64,000 nt of DNA, taken from Aldehydirespirator sp965220645. GTDB lineage: Bacteria > Actinomycetota > Acidimicrobiia > Acidimicrobiales > Aldehydirespiratoraceae. Below are positions 40,709 through 49,735 of the stretch, piece by piece. The stretch spans positions 3,472,001 to 3,536,000 of the forward strand of contig OZ244836.1 of assembly GCA_965220645.1 (NCBI GenBank). Direction: 5' to 3'. Every line of letters begins with the position of its first letter. The stretch's first letter is position 1. The position numbers and the translations under genes are program-made. Under the pieces are notes generated by a model. It was not told the origin of the DNA. It was given only the letters and a program-made list of their open reading frames with translations, and did no database searches.

Positions 40709-41511
40709 GTTCCGGGAACGGGACTTCCGGGAACGGGCACCGGGGCACCCTGCGGCTGAGGCTGCGGATCTGGCGCCAGGCGGGGCCCGATGAGCCGGGG
40801 GGCTTCCTGGACGTCGACGCCGCGGACATCCCTGTGGACTGCTCGTTCCTGGAGATGCTCGACATCGTCAACGAGCGTCTCGTCGACGACGACATCGAGC
40901 CGGTGGTGTTCGCCCACGACTGCCGGGAGGGCATCTGCGGCACGTGCGGGGTGATGATCAACGGCCGGCCGCACGGTCCCGAGAAGGCCACCGCCGCCTG
41001 CCAGTTGCACATGCGCAAGTTCCGTGACGGCGATGAGATCGTGATCGAGCCGTTCCGGGCGGCATCGTTCCCGGTGGTCAAGGACCTGATGGTGGACCGG
41101 CGGGCCTTCGACCGGATCGTCGAGGCGGGCGGCTACATCTCGGCGCCCACCGGCACCGCCCCCGACGCCAACGAGATCCCGGTCCCCAAGGATGTGGCCG
41201 AGTTCGCGATGGACGCGGCGGCCTGCATCGGCTGCGGGGCGTGCGTGGCGGCCTGCCCCAACTCGGCGGCCCAGCTGTTCACCGCGGCCAAGCTCGGCCA
41301 TCTGAACGTGCTGCCCCAGGGCCAGCCGGAGCGGTGGAGGCGGGCTGAGGCCATGGTGGAGACCATGGAGTCGTTCTTCGGGTCGTGCACCAACCACGGC
41401 GAGTGCACGGAGGCCTGTCCCAAGGAGATCAGCCTCGACTTCATCGCGGTGCTGAACCGCGACTACCTGAAGGCCAAGGTCAAGAACCGTCGCCTCGCCT
41501 CCCAGACCTGA
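40705..41511 (+). CDS. sdhB: succinate dehydrogenase iron-sulfur subunit
   Basis: From GTG 40705 (AGAGGAGC at 40691) this gives 268 residues. The N-terminal [2Fe-2S] site is in AHDCREGICGTCGVMING with a later Cys in TAACQLH. The C-terminal ferredoxin domain has CIGCGACVAACP and SCTNHGECTEACP for the [4Fe-4S] and [3Fe-4S] clusters. The first ten residues contain a duplicated SGNG unit. It is followed by a six-copy 70 bp array before the DUF368 gene. Confidence 0.94.
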   Translation: MSSGNGTSGNGHRGTLRLRLRIWRQAGPDEPGGFLDVDAADIPVDCSFLEMLDIVNERLVDDDIEPVVFAHDCREGICGTCGVMINGRPHGPEKATAACQLHMRKFRDGDEIVIEPFRAASFPVVKDLMVDRRAFDRIVEAGGYISAPTGTAPDANEIPVPKDVAEFAMDAAACIGCGACVAACPNSAAQLFTAAKLGHLNVLPQGQPERWRRAEAMVETMESFFGSCTNHGECTEACPKEISLDFIAVLNRDYLKAKVKNRRLASQT

Positions 41512-41523
41512 GCTAGTGCGGTC

Positions 41524-41943
41524 GGGGCGGGCCGGGCGCCGAATCTTGGGGCGACTTCTGTGGACCCACCACACAAAACCAACCCGAGATTCCGGGGCGG
41601 GCCGGGCGCCGAATCTTGGGGCGACTTCTGTGGACCCACCACACAAAACCAACCCGAGATTCCGGGGCGGGCCGGGCGCCGAATCTTGGGGCGACTTCTG
41701 TGGACCCACCACACAAAACCAACCCGAGATTCCGGGGCGGGCCGGGCGCCGAATCTTGGGGCGACTTCTGTGGACCCACCACACAAAACCAACCCGAGAT
41801 TCCGGGGCGGGCCGGGCGCCGAATCTTGGGGCGAGTTCTGTGGACCCACCACACAAAACCAACCCGAGATTCCGGGGCGGGCCGGGCGCCGAATCTTGGG
41901 GCGAGTTCTGTGGACCCACCACACAAAACCAACCCGAGATTCC
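41524..41943 (+). repeat. 70 bp tandem array, six copies, after sdhB
   Basis: Six copies at a strict 70 bp period fill the 454 bp gap between sdhB and the DUF368 gene. Two late copies differ by GAGTTC for GACTTC. Each unit holds a hairpin, GAATCTTGGG (e.g. 41541-41550) against CCCGAGATTC (41583-41592), with one G-T pair and a 32 nt loop. Open frames through the array on both strands are side effects of the repeat. Confidence 0.93.
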
Positions 41944-41965
41944 GGGTTAGGCCGGGGGTGGGTTG

Positions 41966-42901
41966 ATGAGTGCGCGTGAGGCGTGCTGGGGTCCGGGTCG
42001 GCGAGTGGCGTTGGGGCTGGGCCGGGGCATTGCCATGGGTGCGGCCGATGTGGTGCCGGGCGTGTCGGGCGGGACCATCGCGGTGGTGCTCGGGATCTAT
42101 GAGCGGCTGCTCGGCGCCATCCGGGGTCTGGCCGCGGCGGCCGGGCGGCTGCTGCGGGGCGACTGGCGGGGCTGCGGGCGGCGGCTGGCGACCGTGGACT
42201 GGTGGCTGATCGTGCCGCTGCTGGCCGGGATCCTGGGCACGATCGTGCTGCTGGCTTCGGTGATCGAGACCCAGCTCGAGGAGCGCCCCGAGACGATGGC
42301 CGGCCTGTTCTGCGGTCTGGTGGCCGCCTCCGCGGTGTCGGCGTGCCAGCTGTTCGACTGGCGCGGCGCCGTCCCAATCGGCCTCATGGCGGTGTCGGCG
42401 GGGGCGACGTTCGCGCTGCTGGGGCTGCAGTCGGGCCCGGTGGCCGACCCCTCGCTGCCGGTGCTGGCCGGAGCGGGGGCGGTAGCGGTGTGCGCCATGA
42501 TCCTGCCCGGCATATCCGGGGCGTTCCTGTTGTTGATGCTGGGCATGTACGGGGCGGTCATCAACATCGTCACCGATGTCCGCTACCTGGACGCGGCCGT
42601 CTTCGCAGCAGGCGCGGCCGTGGGCCTGGCACTGTTCTCGTCGCTGCTGGGATGGCTCCTCGATCAGGGCCGCAACACGGTGATGGCGGTGATGGTGGGC
42701 CTCATGGCCGGATCGCTGCGGGTGCTGTGGCCCTGGCCCAACGGCGTGGGCGTGATCAGCCGCCACGAGCACGAGGTGATCTCGGGCACCGGCCTGGCCT
42801 GGCCCGCCGCCGACCAATGGCTGGCCCCCACGGTGGCCGCCGCCGTCGGCTTCGCGGTCGTGCTGCTAGTCGCCCGGCTGGCTCGGCCCGAACCCAGCTA
42901 A
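41966..42901 (+). CDS. DUF368 family membrane protein (polyprenyl-phosphate transporter-like)
   Basis: The 311-residue polytopic protein has the two family repeats, GAADVVPGVSGGTIAVVLGIYE and MILPGISGAFLLLMLGMYGAV, each with the PGxSGG/PGISG signature. DUF368 members (PopT) have been linked to recycling of undecaprenyl phosphate carriers. The start is ATG 41966 after GGGGGTGGG. It ends GFAVVLLVARLAR, a stretch that reappears as a fragment at 59677. Confidence 0.88.
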   Translation: MSAREACWGPGRRVALGLGRGIAMGAADVVPGVSGGTIAVVLGIYERLLGAIRGLAAAAGRLLRGDWRGCGRRLATVDWWLIVPLLAGILGTIVLLASVIETQLEERPETMAGLFCGLVAASAVSACQLFDWRGAVPIGLMAVSAGATFALLGLQSGPVADPSLPVLAGAGAVAVCAMILPGISGAFLLLMLGMYGAVINIVTDVRYLDAAVFAAGAAVGLALFSSLLGWLLDQGRNTVMAVMVGLMAGSLRVLWPWPNGVGVISRHEHEVISGTGLAWPAADQWLAPTVAAAVGFAVVLLVARLARPEPS

Positions 42902-42960
42902 GGGGTCCGTACCAAGGATCCACACGGATGGGTGATACGGCCTCTCGGTGAGGCGTTGAA

Positions 42961-43190
42961 TCTCCCACTCCTGTTCGCTACGCCCACAAACCGCTCCGGC
43001 CCGACGCCTCGCTCCTGTTCGCTACGCCCACCTCCCACTCCTGTTCGCTACGCCCACAAACCGCTCGGGCCCGGCGCCTCGCTCCTGTTCGCTACGCCCA
43101 CAAACCGCTCCGGCCCGGCGCCTCGTTCCTGTTCGCTACGCCCACCTCCCACTCCTGTTCGCTGCGCCCATAAACCGCTCGGGCCCGACG
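42961..43190 (-). repeat. tandem, diverged copies of the dispersed repeat
   Basis: The gap 42902-43246 contains no gene. It is filled with units of CTCCTGTTCGCTACGCCCAC plus AAACCGCTCGGGCCCG, about five to six copies. They resemble the reverse form of the 987 element (CTCTTGTTCGCTGCGCTCAC then GGGCCGCTCGGGCC) but with A/T-shifted positions. Confidence 0.75.
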
Positions 43191-43246
43191 CCTCGCTCCG
43201 CGCCTCGCCAGGATTCCTCGTGGACTGTGGCCAATCTGCTCGGCCC

Positions 43247-44293
43247 CTAGGACTGCAGCTCCTCGCGCACGATTGCGGCGCCGCGGACGAGGGCTGAGAG
43301 CTTGGCCAGGGCGAGCTCTCGCGACATGTACTTCATCCCGCAGTCGGGGGCCAGGATCAGGCGCTCGGGGCTCACGTGCTCCAGTGCGTCGCGGATCCGG
43401 TCGGCCACGACCTCCGGCGTCTCCGCATCGTGGTCGCCGTTGTCGATGACGCCGAGGATGATGGTCTTGTCGGGCAGCCGGCGAAGGATCTCCAGATCGA
43501 TCTTGGGCTGGGCCGCCTCGATGGAGATCTGGTCGACGAGGCTGCCGTTGAGCTCGGGCAGGAAGGAGTAGGCGTCCGGCTTGCCGATGCCCCGCCACTC
43601 GTGGATGGCCGCGTACCCGAAGCACATGTGCAGCGCGGTGGTGCCGTTGACCCCGTCGAGAGCCTCGTTGAGCACCTCCACGGCGTACTGGGAGGCCTTC
43701 TCGTGCTTGGCCTGCATGCACGGCTCGTCGAGCTGCACCACGTCGGCCCCCGCCGCGAACAGGTCCTTGATCTCCTGGTTGACCGCCTTGGCATAGTCCG
43801 ACGCGGCTGCCCGCTCATCGCCGTAGTAGTCGTCCTGGGCCTGCTGGGTCATGGTGAACGGCCCGGGCAGCGTGATCTTGACCTTCCGGGTGCTGTTGGC
43901 CCGCAGCAGTTCGGTGTCGCGCACCTCGATCGGGGTATCCCGGGTGATCCTGCCGACAATTCGGGGCACCGGATTGGGCTTGCCGGTCCGGTCCATGGCC
44001 GTCCCGTGCCGCTCGGTGTCGATGCCCCCCAGTGCGGTCGCCATCCGGTTGGAGTAGCTCTCGCGGCGGATCTCGCCGTCGGTGATGATGTCGAGGCCCA
44101 CCTGCTCCATGTCGTGGATGGCCAGGAGGGTGGCATCGTCCTGGGCCCGCTCGAGGAACTCGGGAGCGACCCGCCAGATCTCTGAGGCTCTGACCCTGGG
44201 AGGCAGGCGGGTCCCCAGGTTCGAGCGGTCGATCAGCCAGTCCGGCTGGGGATAGCTCCCCACTACTGAAGTTGGCAGCAGTTTCTCGGTCAC
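43247..44293 (-). CDS. MetE C-terminal-like cobalamin-independent methyltransferase
   Basis: The 348 residues correspond to the catalytic half of MetE, without the N-terminal domain. Visible motifs are LPTSVVGSYPQPDWLIDRS, GLDIITDGEIRRESYSNRMA, TLPGPFTMTQQ, VVQLDEPCMQ, and the zinc ligands in LHMCFGY (His, Cys) and APDCGMKYMS (Cys). Such stand-alone proteins move methyl groups to a thiol, but acceptor and donor differ between subgroups. It lies downstream of a GntR regulator and may act in methyl-group metabolism; a link to the demethylase island is only speculative. Confidence 0.82.
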   Translation of the reverse strand: MTEKLLPTSVVGSYPQPDWLIDRSNLGTRLPPRVRASEIWRVAPEFLERAQDDATLLAIHDMEQVGLDIITDGEIRRESYSNRMATALGGIDTERHGTAMDRTGKPNPVPRIVGRITRDTPIEVRDTELLRANSTRKVKITLPGPFTMTQQAQDDYYGDERAAASDYAKAVNQEIKDLFAAGADVVQLDEPCMQAKHEKASQYAVEVLNEALDGVNGTTALHMCFGYAAIHEWRGIGKPDAYSFLPELNGSLVDQISIEAAQPKIDLEILRRLPDKTIILGVIDNGDHDAETPEVVADRIRDALEHVSPERLILAPDCGMKYMSRELALAKLSALVRGAAIVREELQS

Positions 44294-44328
44294 GAATGGG
44301 CCTTCTGTTGGGGTCGCAGAACCATCAC

Positions 44329-45012
44329 TCAGGCCGCGCCGGCCGACGATGCGCCTCTGAGGCCCTCGGCCGGCCCGCTGCTGAGGTGTCTCAGGACCAG
44401 GTTCTTGCCCGCTCTGATGTGCTCACCCATCAGTTCGGCCGCCCGCTTGCTGTCTCCGGCCGAGAGGGCGCCCATGATGGCGGAGTGGTCGCGGCGCGAC
44501 TGCTGTAACCGGCCCGGAACCACCCATGTCGTCGAGCGCGGGTCGTTCCAGAGCCGCCGGATGAAGTCCATCAGGTGGGGAGTGTTGTCGGCCGCGGCGT
44601 AGATGGTCATGTGCCAGGCCTCGTTGAGGTGCATAGCCGCGGCGTGGTCGTTCTGGTCGATAGCGGCGAGGTTGGCCTCGAACAGCGCCTGCAACTCCGC
44701 GATGTCGTCGGCCGTGAGATAGTCGGCGGCGATCAGGGTGGCTCTGCTCTCCAGCACCTCGCGCAGGTCGTAGAGGTCGGCGGTCTCCTCCAGGCTGAAG
44801 TCGGCGACCCTCGCTCCGCGGTGGGGCTCGTTGACGACGAAGCCCTCGGCTTGGAGCTGGCGCAGAGCCTCCCGGATGGGGGTGGCGCTCATGCCGAGCA
44901 GATCCCCGAGGGCGTCGATGTCGATGCGCTCCCGGGGCTTCATCACCCCGCTGCGGATGTCGTCGCGCAGCCGGGCCGCGGCCAGCTCGGACTTGGTCCG
45001 GTATGCCTCCAT
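44329..45012 (-). CDS. GntR-family regulator, FCD (FadR) subgroup
   Basis: The 227-residue protein has an N-terminal winged helix (LRDDIRSGVMKPRERIDIDA, SATPIREALRQLQAEGFVVN) and a C-terminal all-helical FCD ligand domain with metal-site residues (DLYDLREVLESRATLIAADY, HLNEAWHMTIYAAADNTPHL). It precedes the MetE-like gene on the same strand by 36 bp, so it may autoregulate and control that gene. Confidence 0.88.
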   Translation of the reverse strand: MEAYRTKSELAAARLRDDIRSGVMKPRERIDIDALGDLLGMSATPIREALRQLQAEGFVVNEPHRGARVADFSLEETADLYDLREVLESRATLIAADYLTADDIAELQALFEANLAAIDQNDHAAAMHLNEAWHMTIYAAADNTPHLMDFIRRLWNDPRSTTWVVPGRLQQSRRDHSAIMGALSAGDSKRAAELMGEHIRAGKNLVLRHLSSGPAEGLRGASSAGAA

Positions 45013-45091
45013 CGCCGTAGCTACGCCCGGGGCGTGTACTCGTCGGAGGTGAAGAGCCGCCTATAGAACTGGGCGGCTCGGGTCGGCGGGG

Positions 45092-45472
45092 CTGGTAGCC
45101 GCCTACGAGTCGATGGACGAGCTCAAGGCGGTGCTGGAGGCCCTGCCGGGCCAGCTGGCGGCCTCGATCCACATGACCGAGTCAGACTACGAGGCCGCGG
45201 CCGAGCTGGTGCCTACCTTGGAGCGCAAGGCGGGCCGGCTGATCGCCAACGGCTGGCCGACCGGTGTGGAGGTCAACCACGCCATGGTGCACGGCGGCCC
45301 GTTCCCGGCCACCTCCGATCCCCGCTCCACATCGGTGGGCACCCTGGCTATTCAGCGTTTCCAGCGCCCGGTCAGCTACCAGAACTTCCCGCCCGACCTG
45401 CTCCCAGACGCAGTCCGCGACGACAACCCCCCTTCCCTGACCCGGCGCCTCAACGGCGAGCCTCAGCTCTGA
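45092..45472 (+). pseudogene. C-terminal remnant of an alpha-ketoglutarate-semialdehyde-type dehydrogenase
   Basis: About 125 residues match only the last quarter of aldehyde dehydrogenases of this group: LPGQLAASIHMTESDYEAAA, ERKAGRLIANGWPTGVEVNH, AMVHGGPFPATSDPRSTSVG and AIQRFQRPVSYQNFPPDLLP. The active-site Cys and Glu and the NAD-binding domain are missing, and no matching 5' part is present in the window. It is a truncated gene, probably left after a deletion next to the GntR gene. Confidence 0.75.
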
Positions 45473-45542
45473 TTAGATCTTATTCATAATTTTCATATCT
45501 TTTTAAGTTGTGTCATGTGTGATCGCGTGCTAGACAGGAGTC

Positions 45543-45905
45543 GTGGAAGGATCGCTCCTGGAGTTCGTGCTCGCTGTCTTCACAGCCATGCTGCTGCAGA
45601 CGTGGTACCTCCACCGGGAGATCCGCAGGTCGCGTGAGGAGTCGATCCGTCACACCGACCGGTCCCACGACCAGCTACGGGCCGATTTCGCCGAACACAA
45701 GACCGACATTAGGGACAGTCACGATCAGCTACGGGCCGATTTCGCCGAACACAAGGACATCACCGAGCGCAACCACAGCGAGACGCAGCGTCAGCTAGCC
45801 AGACTCGCAGACGGTCTCGGCGACGCCCGGGAGCGGCTGGCCCGCATCGAGGGCTACCTGCGGATCGGCCTGCCCGACCCGCCCGAGGCTGCTGCAGGCC
45901 CATAG
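45543..45905 (+). CDS. membrane-anchored coiled-coil protein with duplicated segment
   Basis: The 120-residue protein starts at GTG 45543 (ACAGGAGTC leader). An N-terminal membrane segment (LLEFVLAVFTAMLLQTWYLH) is followed by a charged coiled coil in which SHDQLRADFAEHK occurs twice, from a ~51 bp duplication. The upstream region 45473-45520 is unusually AT-rich for this genome (TTATTCATAATTTTCATATC) and probably holds its promoter. Function unknown. Confidence 0.65.
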   Translation: MEGSLLEFVLAVFTAMLLQTWYLHREIRRSREESIRHTDRSHDQLRADFAEHKTDIRDSHDQLRADFAEHKDITERNHSETQRQLARLADGLGDARERLARIEGYLRIGLPDPPEAAAGP

Positions 45906-45962
45906 ACAACAGGGCAATCTCCATATGTAGAGCTTGTAACGTCAAGTATGCATCATGTGTCC

Positions 45963-46121
45963 ATGAAGCGGGTGCTCACCACGAACCTCGTCGTAGGAGA
46001 GACATGGACGCTTCTGCGGAGCAGGGACAGCCACCGCACCTCGGTCGGCTTCATCGACCGTGTTGTGTTTCGCCGCCCGCGAGGAGGCTGGACTCAGTTT
46101 CCGGCGAGGACGTTGTTCTGA
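45963..46121 (+). pseudogene. fragment of a PIN-domain (VapC-like) toxin
   Basis: The ATG at 45963 opens a 52-codon frame whose first 33 residues, MKRVLTTNLVVGETWTLLRS and DSHRTSVGFID, match the middle helix region of PIN-domain ribonucleases, including the conserved Glu. The N-terminal catalytic Asp strand and the C-terminal Asp residues are absent. It ends 1 bp from the convergent permease gene. Probably a relic. Confidence 0.6.
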
Positions 46122-46122
46122 G

Positions 46123-47184
46123 TTAATCGCCGGGCGTCTCTGGTTGGCCACCGCTCGACGGCGCGGGCCTGACCGCTCTCGACATCCGTTCCCGCCGCAG
46201 GTCCGCGACAGCGGTGATCACCACGGCCGCGATCAGCACGCCACCGAAGACCATCGGGCTGTACGTCTCGGGAACACGAAGGAACGTGAGGGAACTCTGC
46301 ACGACCCCCAGCGTCAACACGCCCAAGAAACTGCCGAGGATCGTCCCCCGACCACCGAACAGAGACGTGCCGCCAAGCACGATCGCAGCGATGGTCGTCA
46401 ACTCCATCCCAATTCCGCCCCGAGGCGCGCCAGCACCAATCCGAGCAAAGAACAGCACCCCTGCGAGCGAGGCCAAGACCGAGTTCACCATGAACAATGC
46501 AACGGTGGTCGGCTTGATGGGCACTCCGCTGAGATAGGCAGCCTCCTTCGACGAGCCCATAGCGAACACGTTTCGCCCGAAGCGAGTGAAGTGAAGCACG
46601 AACCCACCGACGATCAGCAGGGCGAACCACAGAAGGACAGACACCCGCAGTCCCAGCCATTCGGTCGATCGCAGGGTGCCGAACCCCTCGCGAATGCCAA
46701 TCGTGGCCGTATTCGACAGTGTCAATCCGATACCAGAGATCACGCTCAGTCCCCCGAGCGTGAGAATGAAGGACGGCACGCGAATCAGTGCAACGATCAG
46801 CCCGTAGATCAAGCCGATCAATGCACCGGCACCCAACACGACGACGAGAATCAGAACCTCGCTCATCGCGTAATCCCGTATGAGGAGCGCAACCATCACG
46901 CTACTCATGGACACCATTGACCCGACGGAGAGATCAAGGTTGCCACCAACGAGCAGGAACGTCTGACCGAGGGCGAGGATCCCGAGTGGCACGCTCGCCA
47001 GCAGGATCAACTTGAAGTTGTTCCAGGTCAGGAACAGGTCGTTCTGTGTTCCGGTATAGATCGACAACCCAACAATGGCCATGACGAGTGGCACATAGAC
47101 CCGGACGTTTTCCCTAGCCATCGGCGAGAGCCGGGGTGGTCCACTCGTCAGCTTGTGAGCACCGTCGCCCTCGACTTCCGTCAT
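46123..47184 (-). CDS. sugar-type ABC transporter permease (RbsC/XylH-like)
   Basis: The 353-residue polytopic protein has the BPD_transp_2 signature of ribose-type permeases: LVGGNLDLSVGSMVSMSSVM, LGGLSVISGIGLTLSNTA, GRNVFAMGSSKEAAYLSGVP and ELTTIAAIVLGGTSLFGGRG (ATPase coupling loop). The start overlaps the ATPase stop (ATGA, 47181-47184). Its likely partner binding protein is 11 kb away at 58390. Confidence 0.9.
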   Translation of the reverse strand: MTEVEGDGAHKLTSGPPRLSPMARENVRVYVPLVMAIVGLSIYTGTQNDLFLTWNNFKLILLASVPLGILALGQTFLLVGGNLDLSVGSMVSMSSVMVALLIRDYAMSEVLILVVVLGAGALIGLIYGLIVALIRVPSFILTLGGLSVISGIGLTLSNTATIGIREGFGTLRSTEWLGLRVSVLLWFALLIVGGFVLHFTRFGRNVFAMGSSKEAAYLSGVPIKPTTVALFMVNSVLASLAGVLFFARIGAGAPRGGIGMELTTIAAIVLGGTSLFGGRGTILGSFLGVLTLGVVQSSLTFLRVPETYSPMVFGGVLIAAVVITAVADLRRERMSRAVRPAPSSGGQPETPGD

Positions 47185-48704
47185 GCGCTGACGCCCGTCG
47201 ATTCGCCGGCCGAGGCCATCTCAACGGCCAGGACCGCAGCCGCGGTGGCGTCCCCGCCCTCGAGGATCCCGCCAACCCGTCCATTGCGCATTACCAGCAC
47301 CCGATCAGCGACGCAGTGGATCTCAGGGAGGTCGGCCGAGATCACGACCACGGCCGCGCCACCGGTAACGAGCCGGCGCAGGGTCCGGTAGATCTCAAGC
47401 TTGGAGGCAACATCGATGCCCGCGGTGGGCTCATCGAAGATGAACACGGTCGATGCGACATCACTCCACCGGCTGATCACTGTCTTCTGCTGGTTGCCGC
47501 CGCTCAGCGTTCTCACCGGCGCCCGGACATCGTTCACCTTCACCAGCTGCTGCGAGCACAGCCGTCGGGCCCGTCGATTCTCGCGTCGAGGTGACAGCAC
47601 AGTTCCGCTGAGGCCCAGAGCGTGATGCGCCAGCAGCACGTTGTCGGCAACTGAGCGATCGAGCATCAGCGCCTGGCTCTTGCGATCGCCGGGAATGAAC
47701 GCAACGCCCCCGGCTGCGGCCCGGGCTCGGCGAGACACGTTCGTCGGGAGGCCGGCGATGCTGATGGTTCCGACAGAAGGTCGCTCCGCCCCGGCAATCA
47801 GTCGCCCTAGCTCCTGCGTGCCCGATCCAACGGCACCGGTCAAAGCCAGCAACTCGCCGAAGCGCACGTCGAAGCTGACGTCGCGCAGGCTACGCCCGTG
47901 ACTGACGCCGCTGACCGCGATGGCGACGTCCTCTCGCCGCGTGATCTCGCCGCCGTGAATCTCGGCCCGCTCCATCCGTACCTGCTCACCGAACATCAAG
48001 CCGATCAGATCAGCAATGTCCACCTTCGTGATCTCTTCGGTGGTGACATGCACGCCGTCTCGAAGGACTGTCACCCGATCGGCGATCTCGAAGATCTCCT
48101 CAAGGTGGTGCGACACATAGAGAACCGAGATGCCCTCCTCACGCAGACTGCGAACAACCTCGAACAGCGTCCGGACCTCGCTCGGGTGCAAGGAGGCGGT
48201 CGGCTCGTCCATCACAATCAGCCGAGCATCGAAGGAGACAGCCCGTGCGATCTCGAGCAGTTGCCGGTCCGCAAGCGACAGCGTCCGGGCGGGGTCTTCC
48301 AAAGGGAGCTGCACGCGCAAGCGGTCCAGCTTGGCCAGCGCTTGCTGCCTCAGGGTGTCCTGCCGAACGACGCCAAGGGGCCCAACCGGGAGTTGACCGA
48401 GCATGATGTTCTCCGCCACCGACAGGTCCTCTGCAATCTGTCGTTCCTGGTGGATAACCCTGATCCCCGCCTCCATCGCCTCGCGGGGACTATGAAGTCG
48501 TGTTTCGACGCCGCCAAAGTAGATCGAGCCTTGATCAGGACGCAGGGCACCGGCGGCGATCTTGATAAGAGTCGACTTCCCAGCACCGTTCTCGCCGACC
48601 AGCGCGTGGATCTCGCCGGCCTCGACCGAAAGGGACACATCGTCGAGCGCCCGCACTCCCGGGAATCCCTTGCAGATCCCTCTGAACTCAACAACCGGTG
48701 CCAA
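47181..48704 (-). CDS. sugar-type ABC transporter ATPase (two domains)
   Basis: The 507-residue protein has two ABC domains. The first has GENGAGKSTLIKIAAGALRP, LSLADRQLLEIARAV and LIVMDEPTASLHP. The second has a weaker P-loop (GAVGSGTQELGRLIAG), TLSGGNQQKTVISRW and VFIFDEPTAGIDV. It is typical of RbsA-like proteins. It diverges from the NmrA-like gene, with a 182 bp gap that shows no further gene. Confidence 0.92.
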   Translation of the reverse strand: MAPVVEFRGICKGFPGVRALDDVSLSVEAGEIHALVGENGAGKSTLIKIAAGALRPDQGSIYFGGVETRLHSPREAMEAGIRVIHQERQIAEDLSVAENIMLGQLPVGPLGVVRQDTLRQQALAKLDRLRVQLPLEDPARTLSLADRQLLEIARAVSFDARLIVMDEPTASLHPSEVRTLFEVVRSLREEGISVLYVSHHLEEIFEIADRVTVLRDGVHVTTEEITKVDIADLIGLMFGEQVRMERAEIHGGEITRREDVAIAVSGVSHGRSLRDVSFDVRFGELLALTGAVGSGTQELGRLIAGAERPSVGTISIAGLPTNVSRRARAAAGGVAFIPGDRKSQALMLDRSVADNVLLAHHALGLSGTVLSPRRENRRARRLCSQQLVKVNDVRAPVRTLSGGNQQKTVISRWSDVASTVFIFDEPTAGIDVASKLEIYRTLRRLVTGGAAVVVISADLPEIHCVADRVLVMRNGRVGGILEGGDATAAAVLAVEMASAGESTGVSA

Positions 48705-48886
48705 CGTCCCTCTCCCCTTGGGCAGTCACACGATGAGAAGAACCGCGAACGATTAGCTCAACAATGATCCGCTGACCGGCCGATGTCCGACACCCCAAAC
48801 GGACGCAGCGCACACCGCTGACGACCCCGGGGCTTTGCCCAACGGGGTAGTCTGCGTGCTCGTTTCATGATCGACGAAGTTACCAG

Positions 48887-49723
48887 ATGATCCTTGTGAC
48901 CGCCGCGGGCGGGAAGACGGGCCGAGCCGTCATCGCCGCCTTGGCGGCACGCGGAGTTGACGTGCGAGCGCTGCGACGCTCGGGGGCTCCTGTGCCTGGA
49001 GCGACCGAGACCGTCGCTGGAGATGCCGGCGATCTTGGGCCTCACCTCGACGGCATCGACACGGTGTACTTCATCTGGCCCAACTTCACTGCCGGTGAGA
49101 GCAACGGCATGGCTCGGGCCATCGAGGCAGTTGCCGCTCACGGCGGGCGTCGCATCGTCTACCACTCGGTCCTTCGGCCCGGCCTGGAGGCGATGCCCCA
49201 CCACTGGGACAAGTTGCGAGCTGAGGAGCGGCTTGCCGAGAGCCACCTCGACACAGTGACGCTCCAACCCTGCTCCTACATGCAGAACCTCGAGCCGCTA
49301 CTTGACACTGTGCGAGAGACAGGCTTGTACCAACCGCTCGGGGGACTCGACGCCGCTATCTCGTTCGTCGACCTGGCCGATGTAGGCGAGGCAGCGGTCC
49401 GCGCCTGCTTCGACGACGACATGCTCGGCGGTGCCTACGAACTCTCCGGGCCGCAGCCGCTCACCGCCCGCGATGTGGCGGCGGAGCTCTCACAAGCCCT
49501 GACACGGCCGGTGACGGCAAGGGAGATCAGCGCCGCCGATTGGGCTGCCGCAGCCCGCTCGGCCGGGTTGCCGGACGAAGCCATACGGCGTGGCACGCTC
49601 ATGACCGAGCACCTGCTCGTCCACGGATTCAGCGGATCGCCGGTCGTGCTCGAGGCTCTGCTCGGACGGCCACCGACCCGGCTGCGGCAATACCTGGAGT
49701 CCGTCGCCGGCGGCTTGGCCTAG
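48887..49723 (+). CDS. NmrA-like NAD(P)-binding protein
   Basis: The 278-residue atypical SDR has the Rossmann start MILVTAAGGKTGRAVIAALA and the NmrA/HSCARG-like segments GIDTVYFIWPNF, GRRIVYHSVLRPG, LQPCSYMQNLEPLL, ISFVDLADVGEAAVRA and YELSGPQPLTARDVAAEL. Members act as redox sensors or quinone/isoflavone-type reductases. It stands alone on the plus strand between two minus-strand catabolic groups. Confidence 0.82.
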   Translation: MILVTAAGGKTGRAVIAALAARGVDVRALRRSGAPVPGATETVAGDAGDLGPHLDGIDTVYFIWPNFTAGESNGMARAIEAVAAHGGRRIVYHSVLRPGLEAMPHHWDKLRAEERLAESHLDTVTLQPCSYMQNLEPLLDTVRETGLYQPLGGLDAAISFVDLADVGEAAVRACFDDDMLGGAYELSGPQPLTARDVAAELSQALTRPVTAREISAADWAAAARSAGLPDEAIRRGTLMTEHLLVHGFSGSPVVLEALLGRPPTRLRQYLESVAGGLA

Positions 49724-49735
49724 CCGGCTACGACA

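Noticed and set aside
41516..41979. Several open frames (PPHKTNPRFRGG-type repeats) after sdhB
   Set aside because: The same repeat is open in more than one frame and on both strands; it is better explained as a hairpin array.
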